Source: Chloroflexales bacterium ZM16-3
GTDB lineage: Bacteria; Chloroflexota; Chloroflexia; Chloroflexales; Chloroflexaceae
Length of the DNA: 64,000 nucleotides
NCBI GenBank assembly: GCA_004138175.2
Contig: RYFE02000005.1
Span: forward strand, 124,001 to 188,000
Reading direction: 5' to 3'
Positions 27,301 to 36,235 of the stretch are shown here, in pieces. The first letter of the stretch is position 1. Each line of letters begins with the position of its first letter. Under the pieces are notes generated by a model, which was not told the origin of the DNA, did not search any database, and was given only the letters and a program-made list of their open reading frames with translations. A program made the position numbers and the translations under genes.

Positions 27301-27664
27301 ATATCTTGACCCGGCCAAGCACCTTGGCGGTCGGGTCGAGCTGGTTGATTCGGGCGATAATATCGTCCTGCTCTGCGGTGACGGCGGCCCCCTGGGCCAG
27401 CTGGTTGGTCATCTCTACAGCCGGAGACTTACTCAGGCGCACCACCACCGACACGCGCCCAGAGGCGAGGTCGAGCTGGTGGCTCATCTTGTTAGATGCG
27501 GTCGCCGGGGCGGGCAGGCGGAGGCTTTCAATATCCGCCGGGGCCGCACCGCTGGGGCGAGTACCACTCTGAGCGGAAATCCCTGGAATGCCAAGTAGCC
27601 CGACGCTGAGCAGTATCAGCGCGCTGAAGGTGCGGAGCGTCGCCTTATATCTACCTTGATACAT
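24335..27664 (-). CDS. Large secreted subtilase (S8) with Asp/His-rich insert
   Basis: The 1109-residue protease has a signal peptide (to about 'GISAQ', residue 32), an inhibitor-like propeptide and the S8 triad: Asp in 'VAVLDSGIDYTHKA', His in 'EGHGTHVADIIGG', Ser in 'FGGTSGAAPMVTG'. A PA-like domain lies between His and Ser. Near residue 800 there is a low-complexity Asp/His stretch ('DDDDDDGNHHDCKG'), perhaps a cation-binding linker. The fold up to the Ser parallels the next protease, so the two genes look like old tandem duplicates. GGGGAG precedes the ATG. Confidence 0.92.
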   Translation of the reverse strand: MYQGRYKATLRTFSALILLSVGLLGIPGISAQSGTRPSGAAPADIESLRLPAPATASNKMSHQLDLASGRVSVVVRLSKSPAVEMTNQLAQGAAVTAEQDDIIARINQLDPTAKVLGRVKILLNAVMLDIDSAKLADLAKDVHVVTISPVVDFSLDLTETVPYIGATPDVQASADGGAGVRVAVLDSGIDYTHKAFGGAGTAEAYDAAYGADPTDPKNTTSDGLFPTPKVVGGYDFVGEAWPDGPLAPDEDPIDYEGHGTHVADIIGGAQGVAPAASLYAVKVCAAVSASCSGVALIQAMEFAADPDGDGRTSDHVDIVNMSLGSSYGNSYFDDLSTAVENASRLGILTVASAGNSGDRPYIIGTPSAAPSALAVAQTQVPSAKTYPLVVNSPISIATQYKNTATVDWAPIGAGFTGDVVYAGTACPGETLPDLTGKVALIDRGTCSVSLKTDSAAAAGAVGVLIGLTAPGDPFSFSFGGGTHMVPTLIITQSDANRIKANIALIVNVTVSDAVAIPLAGSMVSSSSRGPSIGLTFSKSIAGYLFGQQIKPEIGAPGASVSADVGTGTGSSAFGGTSGAAPMVTGAAALVLADNPRLQPFEVKALLMNTAETTIYTNPATQPGVLAPISRIGSGELRVDRALATGAAAWAIERSGATLSFGFVDVSRTKVTIYRAVEVKNYTAQPIIYGISSAFRYADDEANGAVSITPSRKSITVPAHRSRFVLVRLQIDGTKLRPWTMNSGSAGGSPNALNQMEYDGYLMFTDLKNADNNLHMPWHVLPRLSPLVRVSTVGHSSDTRDDDTHDDRCDDGDDDDDDGNHHDCKGDSQQSDSSRSQQQNPTLFTLKNQGVGAGTYTPLSLIGENPTAPMPGAQGSMDPNITARYVGATTFAVSPMLCSSGVLAQFGVQTWQPVTHANYPLEIDIYLDTNRDGTPDYVAYTSELNAATAFAGDGRNVTYAGPVDGPQTALFFTQHGTNSGAFILTVCGEQVGLTSADAGKLIDVDTYTFDNYFTGALTSHIPATMSVLNERYGITQPTDTTPLSSLSMLANSQATYGLYDFGVAGASPSEGGVLMLNTSGGASESLVIRATRCTKGDQSYDGSRGSSSCR

Positions 27665-28386
27665 TATGAGACTCCCCTACATGATTGTGCATAGACCCAA
27701 ACTATGCTCGGGCGATGGCTGATGCGCTTGTGATCTGCGGGTGGTGCGGGCCACGATAAGCCAGAGGTGTCGTCGCCGCAGAGGGGAGTGTGGAGATGCT
27801 GGCGGCAGAGTAATACGGGTTGATCTAGGGGTAGTTGCAATTCAGTTGAGTCGCCCCGCACTCCTTTCTCCGCTCTACACCAGGGCAATTGCCACGTTAC
27901 GAGTACCGCGCATGTGCGCGTCTCTGGGCTACTGTTGCTCGCCGCAACATCCGCTATACGTCATAGTAGTAGTAGCAAGATTCGCTCCGCAAAACCTACT
28001 ACAGTGCATAGTTAACAGATGGGGCAATAGGTCATATCCTTAAATACTATTAGGCATAAAGAATCTACCATGTGAGGCTGATTGTCAAGTCAGAAAGGGC
28101 ATTTATAACGAGACCGTCATCTTTGCCGAGGGCCAGACTTTTTCAACAGTCTCTAAAGCTCCTGGGGCAATACCGCAGAAGTAACGCTGTGAGGTGTCCT
28201 GTCATTCTGAGCGAAGCGAAGAATCCCGGCCGGGACCCTTCGCTTCGCTCAGGGTGACAGCGTTACTTATGCTCTATTGCCTCCTGGGCTTTACGGGCTA
28301 TTTCCGTAAGCTCACGCCTCACGCCTCAGATCGGGTATCATGCGGTCGGTCGATTGATGACTGAGGTGCCGCAGGAGAACCCGCCT
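27665..28386. other. 720-bp gap; holds one MITE copy and no recognisable gene
   Basis: Apart from the MITE at 28170-28279 I see no coding region or RNA. The part nearest 27664 must contain the promoter of the minus-strand protease, but no convincing -35/-10 pair stands out. Confidence 0.5.
28170..28279. mobile_element. MITE-like element, copy 2
   Basis: This 110-bp unit has the same ends as the copy at 5085-5188 and matching TIRs (left CAATACCGCAGAAGTAAC; right complement CAATAGAGCATAAGTAAC, 15 of 18 identical). It is flanked by CTCCTGGG on both sides (28161-28168 and 28281-28288), consistent with an aged 8-10 bp target duplication. The interior is again the CTGAGCGAAGCGAAG inverted repeat. 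Confidence 0.75.
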
Positions 28387-28812
28387 ATGCCCGACAGCGA
28401 TCCCCCGCCGCTCTGGAGCCGCATCCGCGCCCGCTGGTGGTATGTCTGGGGTCTCAGCCTCTGCTACAGCGGCAACCGCAGCCACGAGCAGTCCTACTAC
28501 CGCGCTGGGGTCGACTCTTTCGGGCGCGCGCTTCAGATCTGGCCAGCCTATGCGCCCGCCCACTACCGCCGGGGCCTGATCCGCGGGCGCGAGCTGGGCG
28601 AGTACCGCGCCGCGATTAGTGACCTCACCATGGCCAGCGATCTGCGCCCCGAGTGGGCCGACCCTTACCTCCAGCGCGGCCTGTTCCACCGCTTCCACGG
28701 CGACCCGCACGAGGCGATCTCCGACCTGGAGCGCTACCTCACGCTGGCCGAGGCCGGCTACTGGCGTGACGAGGCCCAGCGGCAGATCGAGCTGCTGCGC
28801 GGCGAGCTGTAG
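28387..28812 (+). CDS. Small TPR-repeat protein
   Basis: This 141-residue protein is made almost entirely of tetratricopeptide-like helix pairs ('FGRALQIWPAYAPAHYRRGL', 'DLTMASDLRPEWADPYLQRG', 'DLERYLTLAEAGYW'). It has no signal peptide and probably mediates protein contacts. I prefer ATG 28387, 8 bases after AGGAG, over the in-frame ATG 28357. It lies 72 bp before threonine synthase on the same strand, but a functional link is not evident. Confidence 0.72.
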   Translation: MPDSDPPPLWSRIRARWWYVWGLSLCYSGNRSHEQSYYRAGVDSFGRALQIWPAYAPAHYRRGLIRGRELGEYRAAISDLTMASDLRPEWADPYLQRGLFHRFHGDPHEAISDLERYLTLAEAGYWRDEAQRQIELLRGEL

Positions 28813-28863
28813 CCCTTACCTTATGTTGGGACGCAGCGCGCTGCGTCCGTATACCTGCCCTGA

Positions 28864-30210
<1,347 letters not shown>

Positions 30211-30212
30211 GT

Positions 30213-30278
30213 GCGTTGTGGAGGGGCGGCTCGCGAGCCGCCCCTCCACAACGCGGTTTCTTAGGGCGGCAGCCCTAA
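30213..30278. repeat. Composite two-hairpin repeat, copy 2
   Basis: A 42-bp perfect palindrome (30213-30254) is followed by GGTTTC and the palindromic 18-mer TTAGGGCGGCAGCCCTAA (30261-30278). The same order occurs at 3865-3910 (identical 18-mer) and 37121-37197 (18-mer with one compensated base pair). Confidence 0.75.
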
Positions 30279-30287
30279 TGTTAATTT

Positions 30288-30328
30288 ATGATTGGGTTTG
30301 GGCGGCGGAGCCGCCCAAACCCAATCAT
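30288..30328. terminator. 19-bp perfect hairpin before the RNA methyltransferase gene
   Basis: Arms 30288-30306 and 30310-30328 pair perfectly around GGA. It lies 14 bp before the ATG at 30343 and could lie in that gene's leader as well as end the thrC transcript. Confidence 0.55.
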
Positions 30329-30342
30329 AATAAGAGGAATCT

Positions 30343-31545
30343 ATGCGCTCGAAAGAGTTTCGTAAGCTGGTGGGCGACCTGGCCAGGGCCGGGGAGCCGA
30401 CCGACCCGCGCTGCCCGCACGCAAAGGAGTGCGGCGGCTGCGCCTTTCAGGATAGGGACTACTCGGCTCAGGTGGCGGCCAAGGCCCAGGCCATGGGCAG
30501 GCTCTTCGCTGAGGCTAACCTGGCTGAGGTGGGCTACCAGGCCGACACCTTCACAGTACTGCCCTCGCCCGCACCCTACGCCTACCGCACGCGCATGGAC
30601 TATGTGGCCACCAAGGGCCGCTTCGGCCTGCGGCAGCGCGGCAAGTTCAACTATATTGTCGAGCTGACGACGTGCCATCTCATCCCGCCGGCGGCCTTCG
30701 CGGCGGCCCAGGCTGTCTGGCTGCGGGCGAATGAGCTCGGCCTGCCCGACTATAACATTCGCAGCCACGAGGGCTTCCTGCGCTATGTGGTGGTGCGCCG
30801 CAGCCCCGACGACGCCCTGCTCCTGGCGGCGGTTACGGCCGCCGGCCCCTACGAGGCCGAGATGGAGCGGCTGGCCGAGGCGGCGCTGGCTCAGCCCGGC
30901 GTCGTCAGCTTTCACTGGCTGCTCAACGATAGCCTGACGGATCTCTCCTTCGGGTCGCCGCTGCGCCACTGGGGTGAGGCGACCCTGGCTATGCGCGCCG
31001 GGGAGGCGACCCTGGAGGTTGGCCCGAACACCTTCTTCCAGAACAATGTGCATCTTCTAGGCCAGCTGCTGGATGATGTGCTGGCGGCGGTAGTGAGCGG
31101 CGAGCAGAAGAGGTCGTCTGTAGCCGACCTCTACGGCGGCGTGGGCACGATCGCGCTGCACCTATCTCCGCACGTGGGCGAGGTCGTCTGCGTCGAGTCG
31201 GTTGGCGAGAGCGCCGAGCTTGCGGCCCGCAACAGTGCGGCGAATGGCGTGAGTAATGTGCGGGCGGTGGCGATGGACGTGCTGGCCTACCTGCGCGAGC
31301 AGCCCGCCGGTGCCTGCGAGGTCGCCGTGGCCGACCCTCCGCGCACGGGGCTTGGCCCCGATGTCTGCGCCGAGTTGCTGCGGGTTGCGCCGGGGCGGAT
31401 CGTCTATGTCTCGTGCAACCCGCTGACCCTGGCCGAGGACCTGCGGGCGCTCGGCGCGGGCTACAGGCTGCGTTCGCTGACGGGCTACGACATGTTCCCC
31501 CATACGCCTCACGTTGAGGCAATGGCTGTGCTAGATCGGCAATAA
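30343..31545 (+). CDS. TrmA/RlmD-family RNA uracil-5-methyltransferase
   Basis: This 400-residue SAM-dependent methyltransferase has an N-terminal 4Fe-4S-type cysteine cluster ('CPHAKECGGCAFQD' with a further Cys in 'TTCHLIPP'). It also has the family signature 'NTFFQNNVH', SAM-binding 'DLYGGVGTIAL', 'VADPPRTGLGPDV' and the catalytic Cys in 'VYVSCNPLTLAEDL'. No N-terminal TRAM domain is visible, as in short RlmC-like members. Which uracil in rRNA or tRNA it methylates cannot be decided here. Confidence 0.9.
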   Translation: MRSKEFRKLVGDLARAGEPTDPRCPHAKECGGCAFQDRDYSAQVAAKAQAMGRLFAEANLAEVGYQADTFTVLPSPAPYAYRTRMDYVATKGRFGLRQRGKFNYIVELTTCHLIPPAAFAAAQAVWLRANELGLPDYNIRSHEGFLRYVVVRRSPDDALLLAAVTAAGPYEAEMERLAEAALAQPGVVSFHWLLNDSLTDLSFGSPLRHWGEATLAMRAGEATLEVGPNTFFQNNVHLLGQLLDDVLAAVVSGEQKRSSVADLYGGVGTIALHLSPHVGEVVCVESVGESAELAARNSAANGVSNVRAVAMDVLAYLREQPAGACEVAVADPPRTGLGPDVCAELLRVAPGRIVYVSCNPLTLAEDLRALGAGYRLRSLTGYDMFPHTPHVEAMAVLDRQ

Positions 31546-31549
31546 GGAG

Positions 31550-31592
31550 TTGACGAGGAACGTGTGTTCTGATATTATAAGAACACACGTTC
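31550..31592 (+). promoter_or_regulatory. Sigma-70 promoter with two SOS/LexA-like boxes
   Basis: TTGACG (31550-31555) and TATTAT (31573-31578) are spaced by exactly 17 bp. Two copies of GAAC-N4-GTTC overlap the promoter: 31558-31569 (GAACGTGTGTTC, within the spacer) and 31581-31592 (GAACACACGTTC, just past the -10). They are reverse complements of each other. GAAC-N4-GTTC is the LexA box of Bacillus and Actinobacteria. A 190-base leader with small hairpins precedes the first gene (31782). Confidence 0.75.
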
Positions 31593-31781
31593 GATATGCC
31601 ACACAACCACACCACGAGACAACCGGCACCCTCCAAAGCCGGCGACAACACCTGATTACGAGCATTTGTGGCGAAATGAACAGCGCGCAGAGCGCCGCAG
31701 GCGCAACGCACGCAGATCCGCTCCAATGCTGTCGGTGACAGCATCAGTTGTACTGCCGCATAGCAACAAAGGGGTGTCGCC

Positions 31782-32306
31782 ATGGCTATCACCAGCAAAG
31801 AGATCCGCGAGACTCGTCTTGCCCGCCAGATCCCGCTGCCGCGCAGCGTCGGCCCGGTCGCCTACCTGATCACCGGCGTGCTGGCGATGTTGGCAATCTA
31901 CGTGCTCGTCGGCGCGGTCGTCAGCTGGGCGCAGGTTCGCATCGACGACATTCGCTACGGTCGGCCGCGCACCACACAGGCATCGGGCCTCGTTGGCCAC
32001 GGCTCCGAGACGGCATCCCAGCCGACGCGATTCATCGGCATGAACCTCGACCGACAGGTGGTTGTGCTCGAACTACCGGCCGGCGACCCGTCGCAGGTGC
32101 GCAGTCTGCCCGGCCCGTACCTCTTTGGTGCCAACGAAGATATGACTCCTGTGTTATTATCTTTGCGTGACATGGATCGCGACGGGCTTGACGACCTTAT
32201 CATTGATGTTCGTAATGAGCAGATCGTCTACCTGAACCGCGACGGGTCATTTCGGCTTCCCACACCAAACGAACAGCAACAGCTCCTAGAGGAGCACGGG
32301 TCTTGA
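31782..32306 (+). CDS. Single-pass membrane protein with FG-GAP/EF-hand-like segment
   Basis: This 174-residue protein has a basic cytoplasmic N-terminus, one transmembrane helix (about 28-50) and an external part. The external part ends in 'DMDRDGLDDLIID', a calcium-binding-type loop as in FG-GAP/VCBS repeats. I do not recognise the family. ATG 31782 follows AAAGGGG. Its TGA overlaps the TTG start of the next gene by four bases, so the three genes 31782-34103 form one operon behind the double-box promoter. Confidence 0.72.
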   Translation: MAITSKEIRETRLARQIPLPRSVGPVAYLITGVLAMLAIYVLVGAVVSWAQVRIDDIRYGRPRTTQASGLVGHGSETASQPTRFIGMNLDRQVVVLELPAGDPSQVRSLPGPYLFGANEDMTPVLLSLRDMDRDGLDDLIIDVRNEQIVYLNRDGSFRLPTPNEQQQLLEEHGS

Positions 32307-33436
32307 GCACAACTGACAGCCGTCGCCCCTCCCCACCCCGCCAGCAGCGCCCGCGCCGCGAGCCGCTCTTTCCCCTGGAATCAGAGGACATCGCGCCGCG
32401 GCGGCGCGGCCCGCCTGCGCCCCTTGGCGACCTTGTGGGCGACATCGACGAGGCGATGCCGACGCGGGTGGACGCGCCGCGCCGCGAGGCTTTCCGGCCT
32501 CGCCAGCAGCCCGCCCCGACCCCGCAGCACCGGGCGGAGCCGCCCGCCCCGCAGCTACGCAGCGCGGCCCCAGAGCGGCAGGCCCAGCCGGTGCCCCAGA
32601 TCACCACCGACACACGCGGCGACGCGCGCACCCGGCCCCGCCCGATGGTGCTGGCCGAGCCCGATGACGACCTGCGGGTGGCGAGGGATCGCTACGACGA
32701 CACCAAGACAATGCTACACCACGCCGAGATGCTCGCGGCGCGGCCCTACACAAGCTACTCCGTCCCACGCATGCCACAGCTGCCCAGCCTAAACCGCTGG
32801 CTGATCGTGGGCGTGGTGGCCCTCGCCAGCCTGCTGGTGCTGCTCGGCATGGGCGGCGGCAACGGCCCAAGCATAAGCGGCTGGGGTGGCATGCTGAACC
32901 TCGGGGCAAACAGCGCCAACAACATCAGCCGGGTACAGCTCTCTGGCACTGCCCACCCCGCCGGGGACTACGCGCTCCAGAGCGCGCCCAGCCTCACCGC
33001 CCAGCAGATCGACGCGATCCTGGCCTCCTACGGGTCGCCCGCTGCCGGCACCGGCGCCGCATGGTATAACCTCGGCAAGAAGTATGGCATCGACCCGGCC
33101 TTCGCCATCGCCTTCTTCATCCACGAGAGTAGCGCCGGCACAAACTCCCAATGGGCTGGCCTCAAGCCCGGCGGCGCAAGCACCCACAATGTGGGCAATA
33201 TCATCTGCGCCGGATACGCCACATGCTATGGCCGCTTCCGCGACTATGCCTCATGGGATGCGGGCATCGAGGACTGGTACCGCCTGATCGATGTCGAGTA
33301 TATCCAGGGCCGCGGCACGCGAACAGTGCAGGATATCATCCCGATCTATGCGCCGTCCTTCGAGAACGACGTTCAGGCATATATCAACTCTGTCACCAGC
33401 ATGGTAGACGGATGGCGCATCAACGGGGTTAACTAG
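32303..33436 (+). CDS. Membrane-anchored glucosaminidase-like peptidoglycan hydrolase
   Basis: This 377-residue protein has a long Pro/Arg-rich cytoplasmic part (1-150), one transmembrane helix (about 165-187) and a C-terminal lysozyme-like glucosaminidase domain (about 225-375). The domain shows a putative catalytic Glu in 'FFIHESSAGTNSQ', then 'HNVGNIICAGYATCYGRF' and 'WDAGIEDWYRLI'. It probably cuts glycan strands outside the membrane. The start is TTG, overlapping the stop of the upstream gene. The proline-rich cytoplasmic region suggests a protein-interaction role in targeting. Confidence 0.82.
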   Translation: MSTTDSRRPSPPRQQRPRREPLFPLESEDIAPRRRGPPAPLGDLVGDIDEAMPTRVDAPRREAFRPRQQPAPTPQHRAEPPAPQLRSAAPERQAQPVPQITTDTRGDARTRPRPMVLAEPDDDLRVARDRYDDTKTMLHHAEMLAARPYTSYSVPRMPQLPSLNRWLIVGVVALASLLVLLGMGGGNGPSISGWGGMLNLGANSANNISRVQLSGTAHPAGDYALQSAPSLTAQQIDAILASYGSPAAGTGAAWYNLGKKYGIDPAFAIAFFIHESSAGTNSQWAGLKPGGASTHNVGNIICAGYATCYGRFRDYASWDAGIEDWYRLIDVEYIQGRGTRTVQDIIPIYAPSFENDVQAYINSVTSMVDGWRINGVN

Positions 33437-33437
33437 G

Positions 33438-34103
33438 ATGTATGGCGGCTGGCGGGATGTCGGTGGCACGCGCACGGCTGTGTTAGCCCTCGCGCTGATC
33501 GGCCTGATCTATCTTTTCTTCAGCGCCCGCAGCGGCCAGGACACTCGGTTCAGCCTGTGGTCGCCCCCCGGCGGGCAGTCCCAGGCCGCATCCATCGCCA
33601 AGGCTGTGCCCGGCGGGCTGGTCGGCATGGCCCAGGGTCGCGGATTCGGGGATGACGCCCGCCCCCAGGGCAACCCCCTCAGCGTCGCCAGCACGGTGAT
33701 GACCCAGGGCTACGGGGTGGGCAGCCACGCGCCCGCCGCCACCTGGGGCGCTGTCGACCTGGCGATCGATGGCAACGGCGATGGCTCGTCCGACCCGGAC
33801 GGCACCTGGCAGCACCCGGTCTACGCCACCCAGAGCGGCGTGGTCAAGCTCGCCCCGAACAGCTGGCCTGCCGGCAACCACATCTGGGTCGCCAACGACC
33901 AGTACCGCACCGGCTACTCGCACCTCGCCGGGTTCGCCGCCAGCGACGGGCAGACGGTGCGCCCCGGCGACCTGATCGGCTATGTCGGCTCATCCGGCCA
34001 GTCGTCTGGCCCACACCTCGACTACCAGGTCTGGGCGATGCAGGGCGGCCAGTGGGTGAACCAGAACCCGCTCGACTTCGGCGCGCTTGATGGGACAAAA
34101 TAA
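33438..34103 (+). CDS. Membrane-anchored M23-like domain protein, zinc site degenerate
   Basis: This 221-residue protein has one N-terminal transmembrane helix (about 13-30) and a LytM/M23 beta-fold ('HPVYATQSGVVKLAP', 'YSHLAGFAASDGQTVRPGDLIGYVG', 'SGPHLDYQVW'). Active M23 enzymes bind zinc through HxxxD and HxH. Here the first motif reads 'WGAVDLA' (His missing) and the last 'HLD' instead of HxH. Loss of ligands suggests an EnvC-like regulatory role rather than catalysis. It starts 1 bp after the glucosaminidase gene, so the two proteins probably act together on the cell wall. Confidence 0.8.
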   Translation: MYGGWRDVGGTRTAVLALALIGLIYLFFSARSGQDTRFSLWSPPGGQSQAASIAKAVPGGLVGMAQGRGFGDDARPQGNPLSVASTVMTQGYGVGSHAPAATWGAVDLAIDGNGDGSSDPDGTWQHPVYATQSGVVKLAPNSWPAGNHIWVANDQYRTGYSHLAGFAASDGQTVRPGDLIGYVGSSGQSSGPHLDYQVWAMQGGQWVNQNPLDFGALDGTK

Positions 34104-34148
34104 CAGACAGGCCGACGGGAAGCAATGCTTCCCGTCGGCCTGTCTGTT
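34102..34148 (+). terminator. 23-bp perfect hairpin ending the three-gene operon
   Basis: Arms 34102-34124 and 34126-34148 are exact reverse complements. The structure begins at the stop codon of the M23-like gene. Confidence 0.7.
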
Positions 34149-34151
34149 CGA

Positions 34152-34220
34152 TCCCTATAGCGCAAGGCGCGAGCGGAGCGAGCCACCAGCCTCAGTGCCT
34201 CAGTGGCTCAATCTGCTGCT
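34152..34220. repeat. Dispersed repeat, inverted copy
   Basis: The reverse complement of this stretch (CACTGAGCAGCAGATTGAGCC, shown to 20: CACTGAGCAGCAGATTGAGC, then a CACTGAGG run and GGTGGCTCGCTCCGCTCGCG) closely matches 47290-47350. It also shares the CACTGAGG unit with 1157-1195. Confidence 0.6.
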
Positions 34221-34227
34221 CAGTGTT

Positions 34228-35100
34228 CTACGAACGAGCTGCGCGCCACGCGTCGGCGGCGAAGGGGCCGTTTGGGTCGAGGGTCTCGCTGGCGCTGAAG
34301 TGGGCGTGTGCGGCCTCGGAGTCGCCGGTCAGGCGCAGGGCCTCGCCGATCTGGTAGTGGAGCCCGGCGCGCTGGGGCAACTGGCTCTTTGGCAGCAGCA
34401 GCTCGGCGCGGGCCAGGGCGATCTGGGCCTTGTCCACATAGCCTCGGCGGATGAGCACGCGGGCCAGGGCGCAGCACAGCGCCGCCTCGTCTGCTGGTGC
34501 GGCGGGCTGCTCCAGCCCCGCCCGCAGGTGTCGCTCGACCAGCTCGGGCGGGGCGTCGAGCTGCTCCTCTGCGCTGGCATGGCTCAGGTAGGCCGGGGCG
34601 CAGGTGGGATCGAGCAGCAGCGCGGTGCCGGCCGAGATGAGCGCCTCGTGTAGCCGCTCGCCCTCTAGCAGCGCGGCGCTCAGCGCGGCGTGCAGGCTGG
34701 CCTCAAGCGGGTAGTAGCGCACCGCACGAGCCAGCGCACGTATGGCGGCATCCGCCTTCCCGTGGCTCAGGTACACGGTGCCCAGCAGCGCGTGGGCGTC
34801 GGCCGAGAGCGGGTAGAGCCGCAGGGCGATCTGCGCCATCGTCTCGGCGCGCCCGTAGCGCCCAGACTCGACCGCCAGCTTGCCGCCGTAGAGCAGCGCC
34901 ACCCGGGCGATGAACCAGAGCACAATGCCGATGCCCCCCACGGCGAGCATGGGCGCAGGCCCTAGCGCGGCGTTTAGGCAGAGCAGCATCAGCAAGATCA
35001 CGGCCTCGGGCACGAGGAGCAGCTGTCGGCCAATCCAGGACAGCTGGTGCGCTGGCCAGTTCAGCGGCGTCGCAGGCGTGGGTTGGGTCTGGCTCGCCAT
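34228..35100 (-). CDS. TPR-like membrane protein
   Basis: This 290-residue protein has two adjacent hydrophobic helices (about 28-75) and then TPR-like helical repeats ('RYGRAETMAQIALRLYPLSA', 'ADAAIRALARAVRYYPLEAS', 'VDKAQIALARAELLLPKSQL'). The start at 35100 is chosen because AAGGAG lies 8 bases upstream. TPRs probably face the cytoplasm or outside depending on topology, which I cannot decide. No partner is evident. Confidence 0.75.
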   Translation of the reverse strand: MASQTQPTPATPLNWPAHQLSWIGRQLLLVPEAVILLMLLCLNAALGPAPMLAVGGIGIVLWFIARVALLYGGKLAVESGRYGRAETMAQIALRLYPLSADAHALLGTVYLSHGKADAAIRALARAVRYYPLEASLHAALSAALLEGERLHEALISAGTALLLDPTCAPAYLSHASAEEQLDAPPELVERHLRAGLEQPAAPADEAALCCALARVLIRRGYVDKAQIALARAELLLPKSQLPQRAGLHYQIGEALRLTGDSEAAHAHFSASETLDPNGPFAADAWRAARS

Positions 35101-35345
35101 CAGGGGGTCTCCTTCACGGCTATGCTCAGGACTGTAGTGCATGGAACAGGGCAGCGTCTGACAGGTGGGTGCTTCTAGTGTATGATGCGGGTGTGACACC
35201 TACTGTCACAAATGTTCTGCGGAATCAGTGAAAAACTGGTAGGTTTCCCGCGATAACATGCGCAACATTTGATCCTGCGCCGCCGTCGAATGGCCAGTAG
35301 CAATGTAGCTTGCAGTTTCGCTCAGGCAAATCGCATTCTATTGCG

Positions 35346-35381
35346 CCAGATCTGCAATCTACAATCAGCAATCTGCAATTT
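35346..35381. repeat. Short heptamer cluster before the PspC gene
   Basis: Degenerate CAATCTG/CAATCTA heptamers occur here just 16 bp before the ATG of the next gene. They belong to the family seen at 205-310. Confidence 0.6.
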
Positions 35382-35396
35382 CCAAGGAGTGGAGCT

Positions 35397-36047
35397 ATGC
35401 AACCGCGACTTACCCGCAGCCCCACCGAGTCGATGATCGCCGGCGTCTGTGGCGGGCTGGCAGAGTACTTCAATATCGACCCGGTGATCGTGCGCCTCAT
35501 CTTTGTGCTCGTCACCCTGACCAGCGGCCTCGGCCTGCCGGTCTATGTGGTGCTATGGATCGTCATGCCTCGGGCGAACGCGGCATCCGGCCAGCAGAGC
35601 TTCCAGCAGAATGTTGAGCAGTTCGGCCAGGAGGCGTCGCGCTTCGGCCAGGAGTTTGGCCAGGAGGCCGCCCGCCTCGGCCGCGAGGTGCTGCGCCAGG
35701 GCCAGAGCCAGGGCCAAGGCCACGCCCGCCCCGGCGCCCCAAGCGTCTCCACGCAGGCCCCGCCGCCCGCCGAGTACCGCTTCGACCCGATCACCGGCCA
35801 GCCGCTCACCCCGGAGCGGCCCTCAACCGGGCGGACGGTGAATCTGAACCTGCCGCCGGCCAGCCTGCCCACGACCTACGGCCCGCCTGCGCAGCCCAAG
35901 CGCGCCCGCAACTGGCGCACCCTCGGCATGATCCTGATCGGGATCGGCGGCCTGAGCTTCCTGGATCATATCGGCATTGACATGTCGCTGATCTTCCCCG
36001 CCCTGCTGATCTTCGCTGGCGTCTTCCTGCTGCGCCGCAAGCGGTAG
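35397..36047 (+). CDS. PspC-domain membrane protein
   Basis: This 216-residue protein has an N-terminal PspC domain (about 1-62: 'RLTRSPTESMIAGVCGGLAEYF', condensed, and 'GLPVYVVLWIVMP'). A Gln/Ala/Pro-rich linker follows, then a C-terminal pair of hydrophobic segments ending in Arg/Lys (about 180-216), similar to LiaF/DUF5668 ends. PspC proteins respond to membrane stress. ATG 35397 follows AAGGAGTGGAG; the frame is open upstream to 35310 but without an RBS. A 21-bp terminator hairpin follows. Confidence 0.88.
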   Translation: MQPRLTRSPTESMIAGVCGGLAEYFNIDPVIVRLIFVLVTLTSGLGLPVYVVLWIVMPRANAASGQQSFQQNVEQFGQEASRFGQEFGQEAARLGREVLRQGQSQGQGHARPGAPSVSTQAPPPAEYRFDPITGQPLTPERPSTGRTVNLNLPPASLPTTYGPPAQPKRARNWRTLGMILIGIGGLSFLDHIGIDMSLIFPALLIFAGVFLLRRKR

Positions 36048-36074
36048 GGCTGCCTGCGGCTATCACAGATGATG

Positions 36075-36119
36075 AAGAAGAAAGGCCGGAAGGGCGACGC
36101 CCTTCCGGCCTTTCTTCTT
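36075..36119 (+). terminator. Intrinsic-type terminator after the PspC gene
   Basis: A perfect 21-bp stem (36075-36095 with 36099-36119, loop GAC) ends in a T-rich stretch (TTTCTTCTTTT), close to a classical Rho-independent terminator. Confidence 0.8.
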
Positions 36120-36235
36120 TTGCTTGAACTACACGTCACCCCAAGACGATCTGCGCGAGAACTACATACCTGACGGATACCCTTTCTGTGTAGGCGCTGC
36201 CAGCGCGCAGCCGTCGTAGCGCAGGAGGTTTTCCC

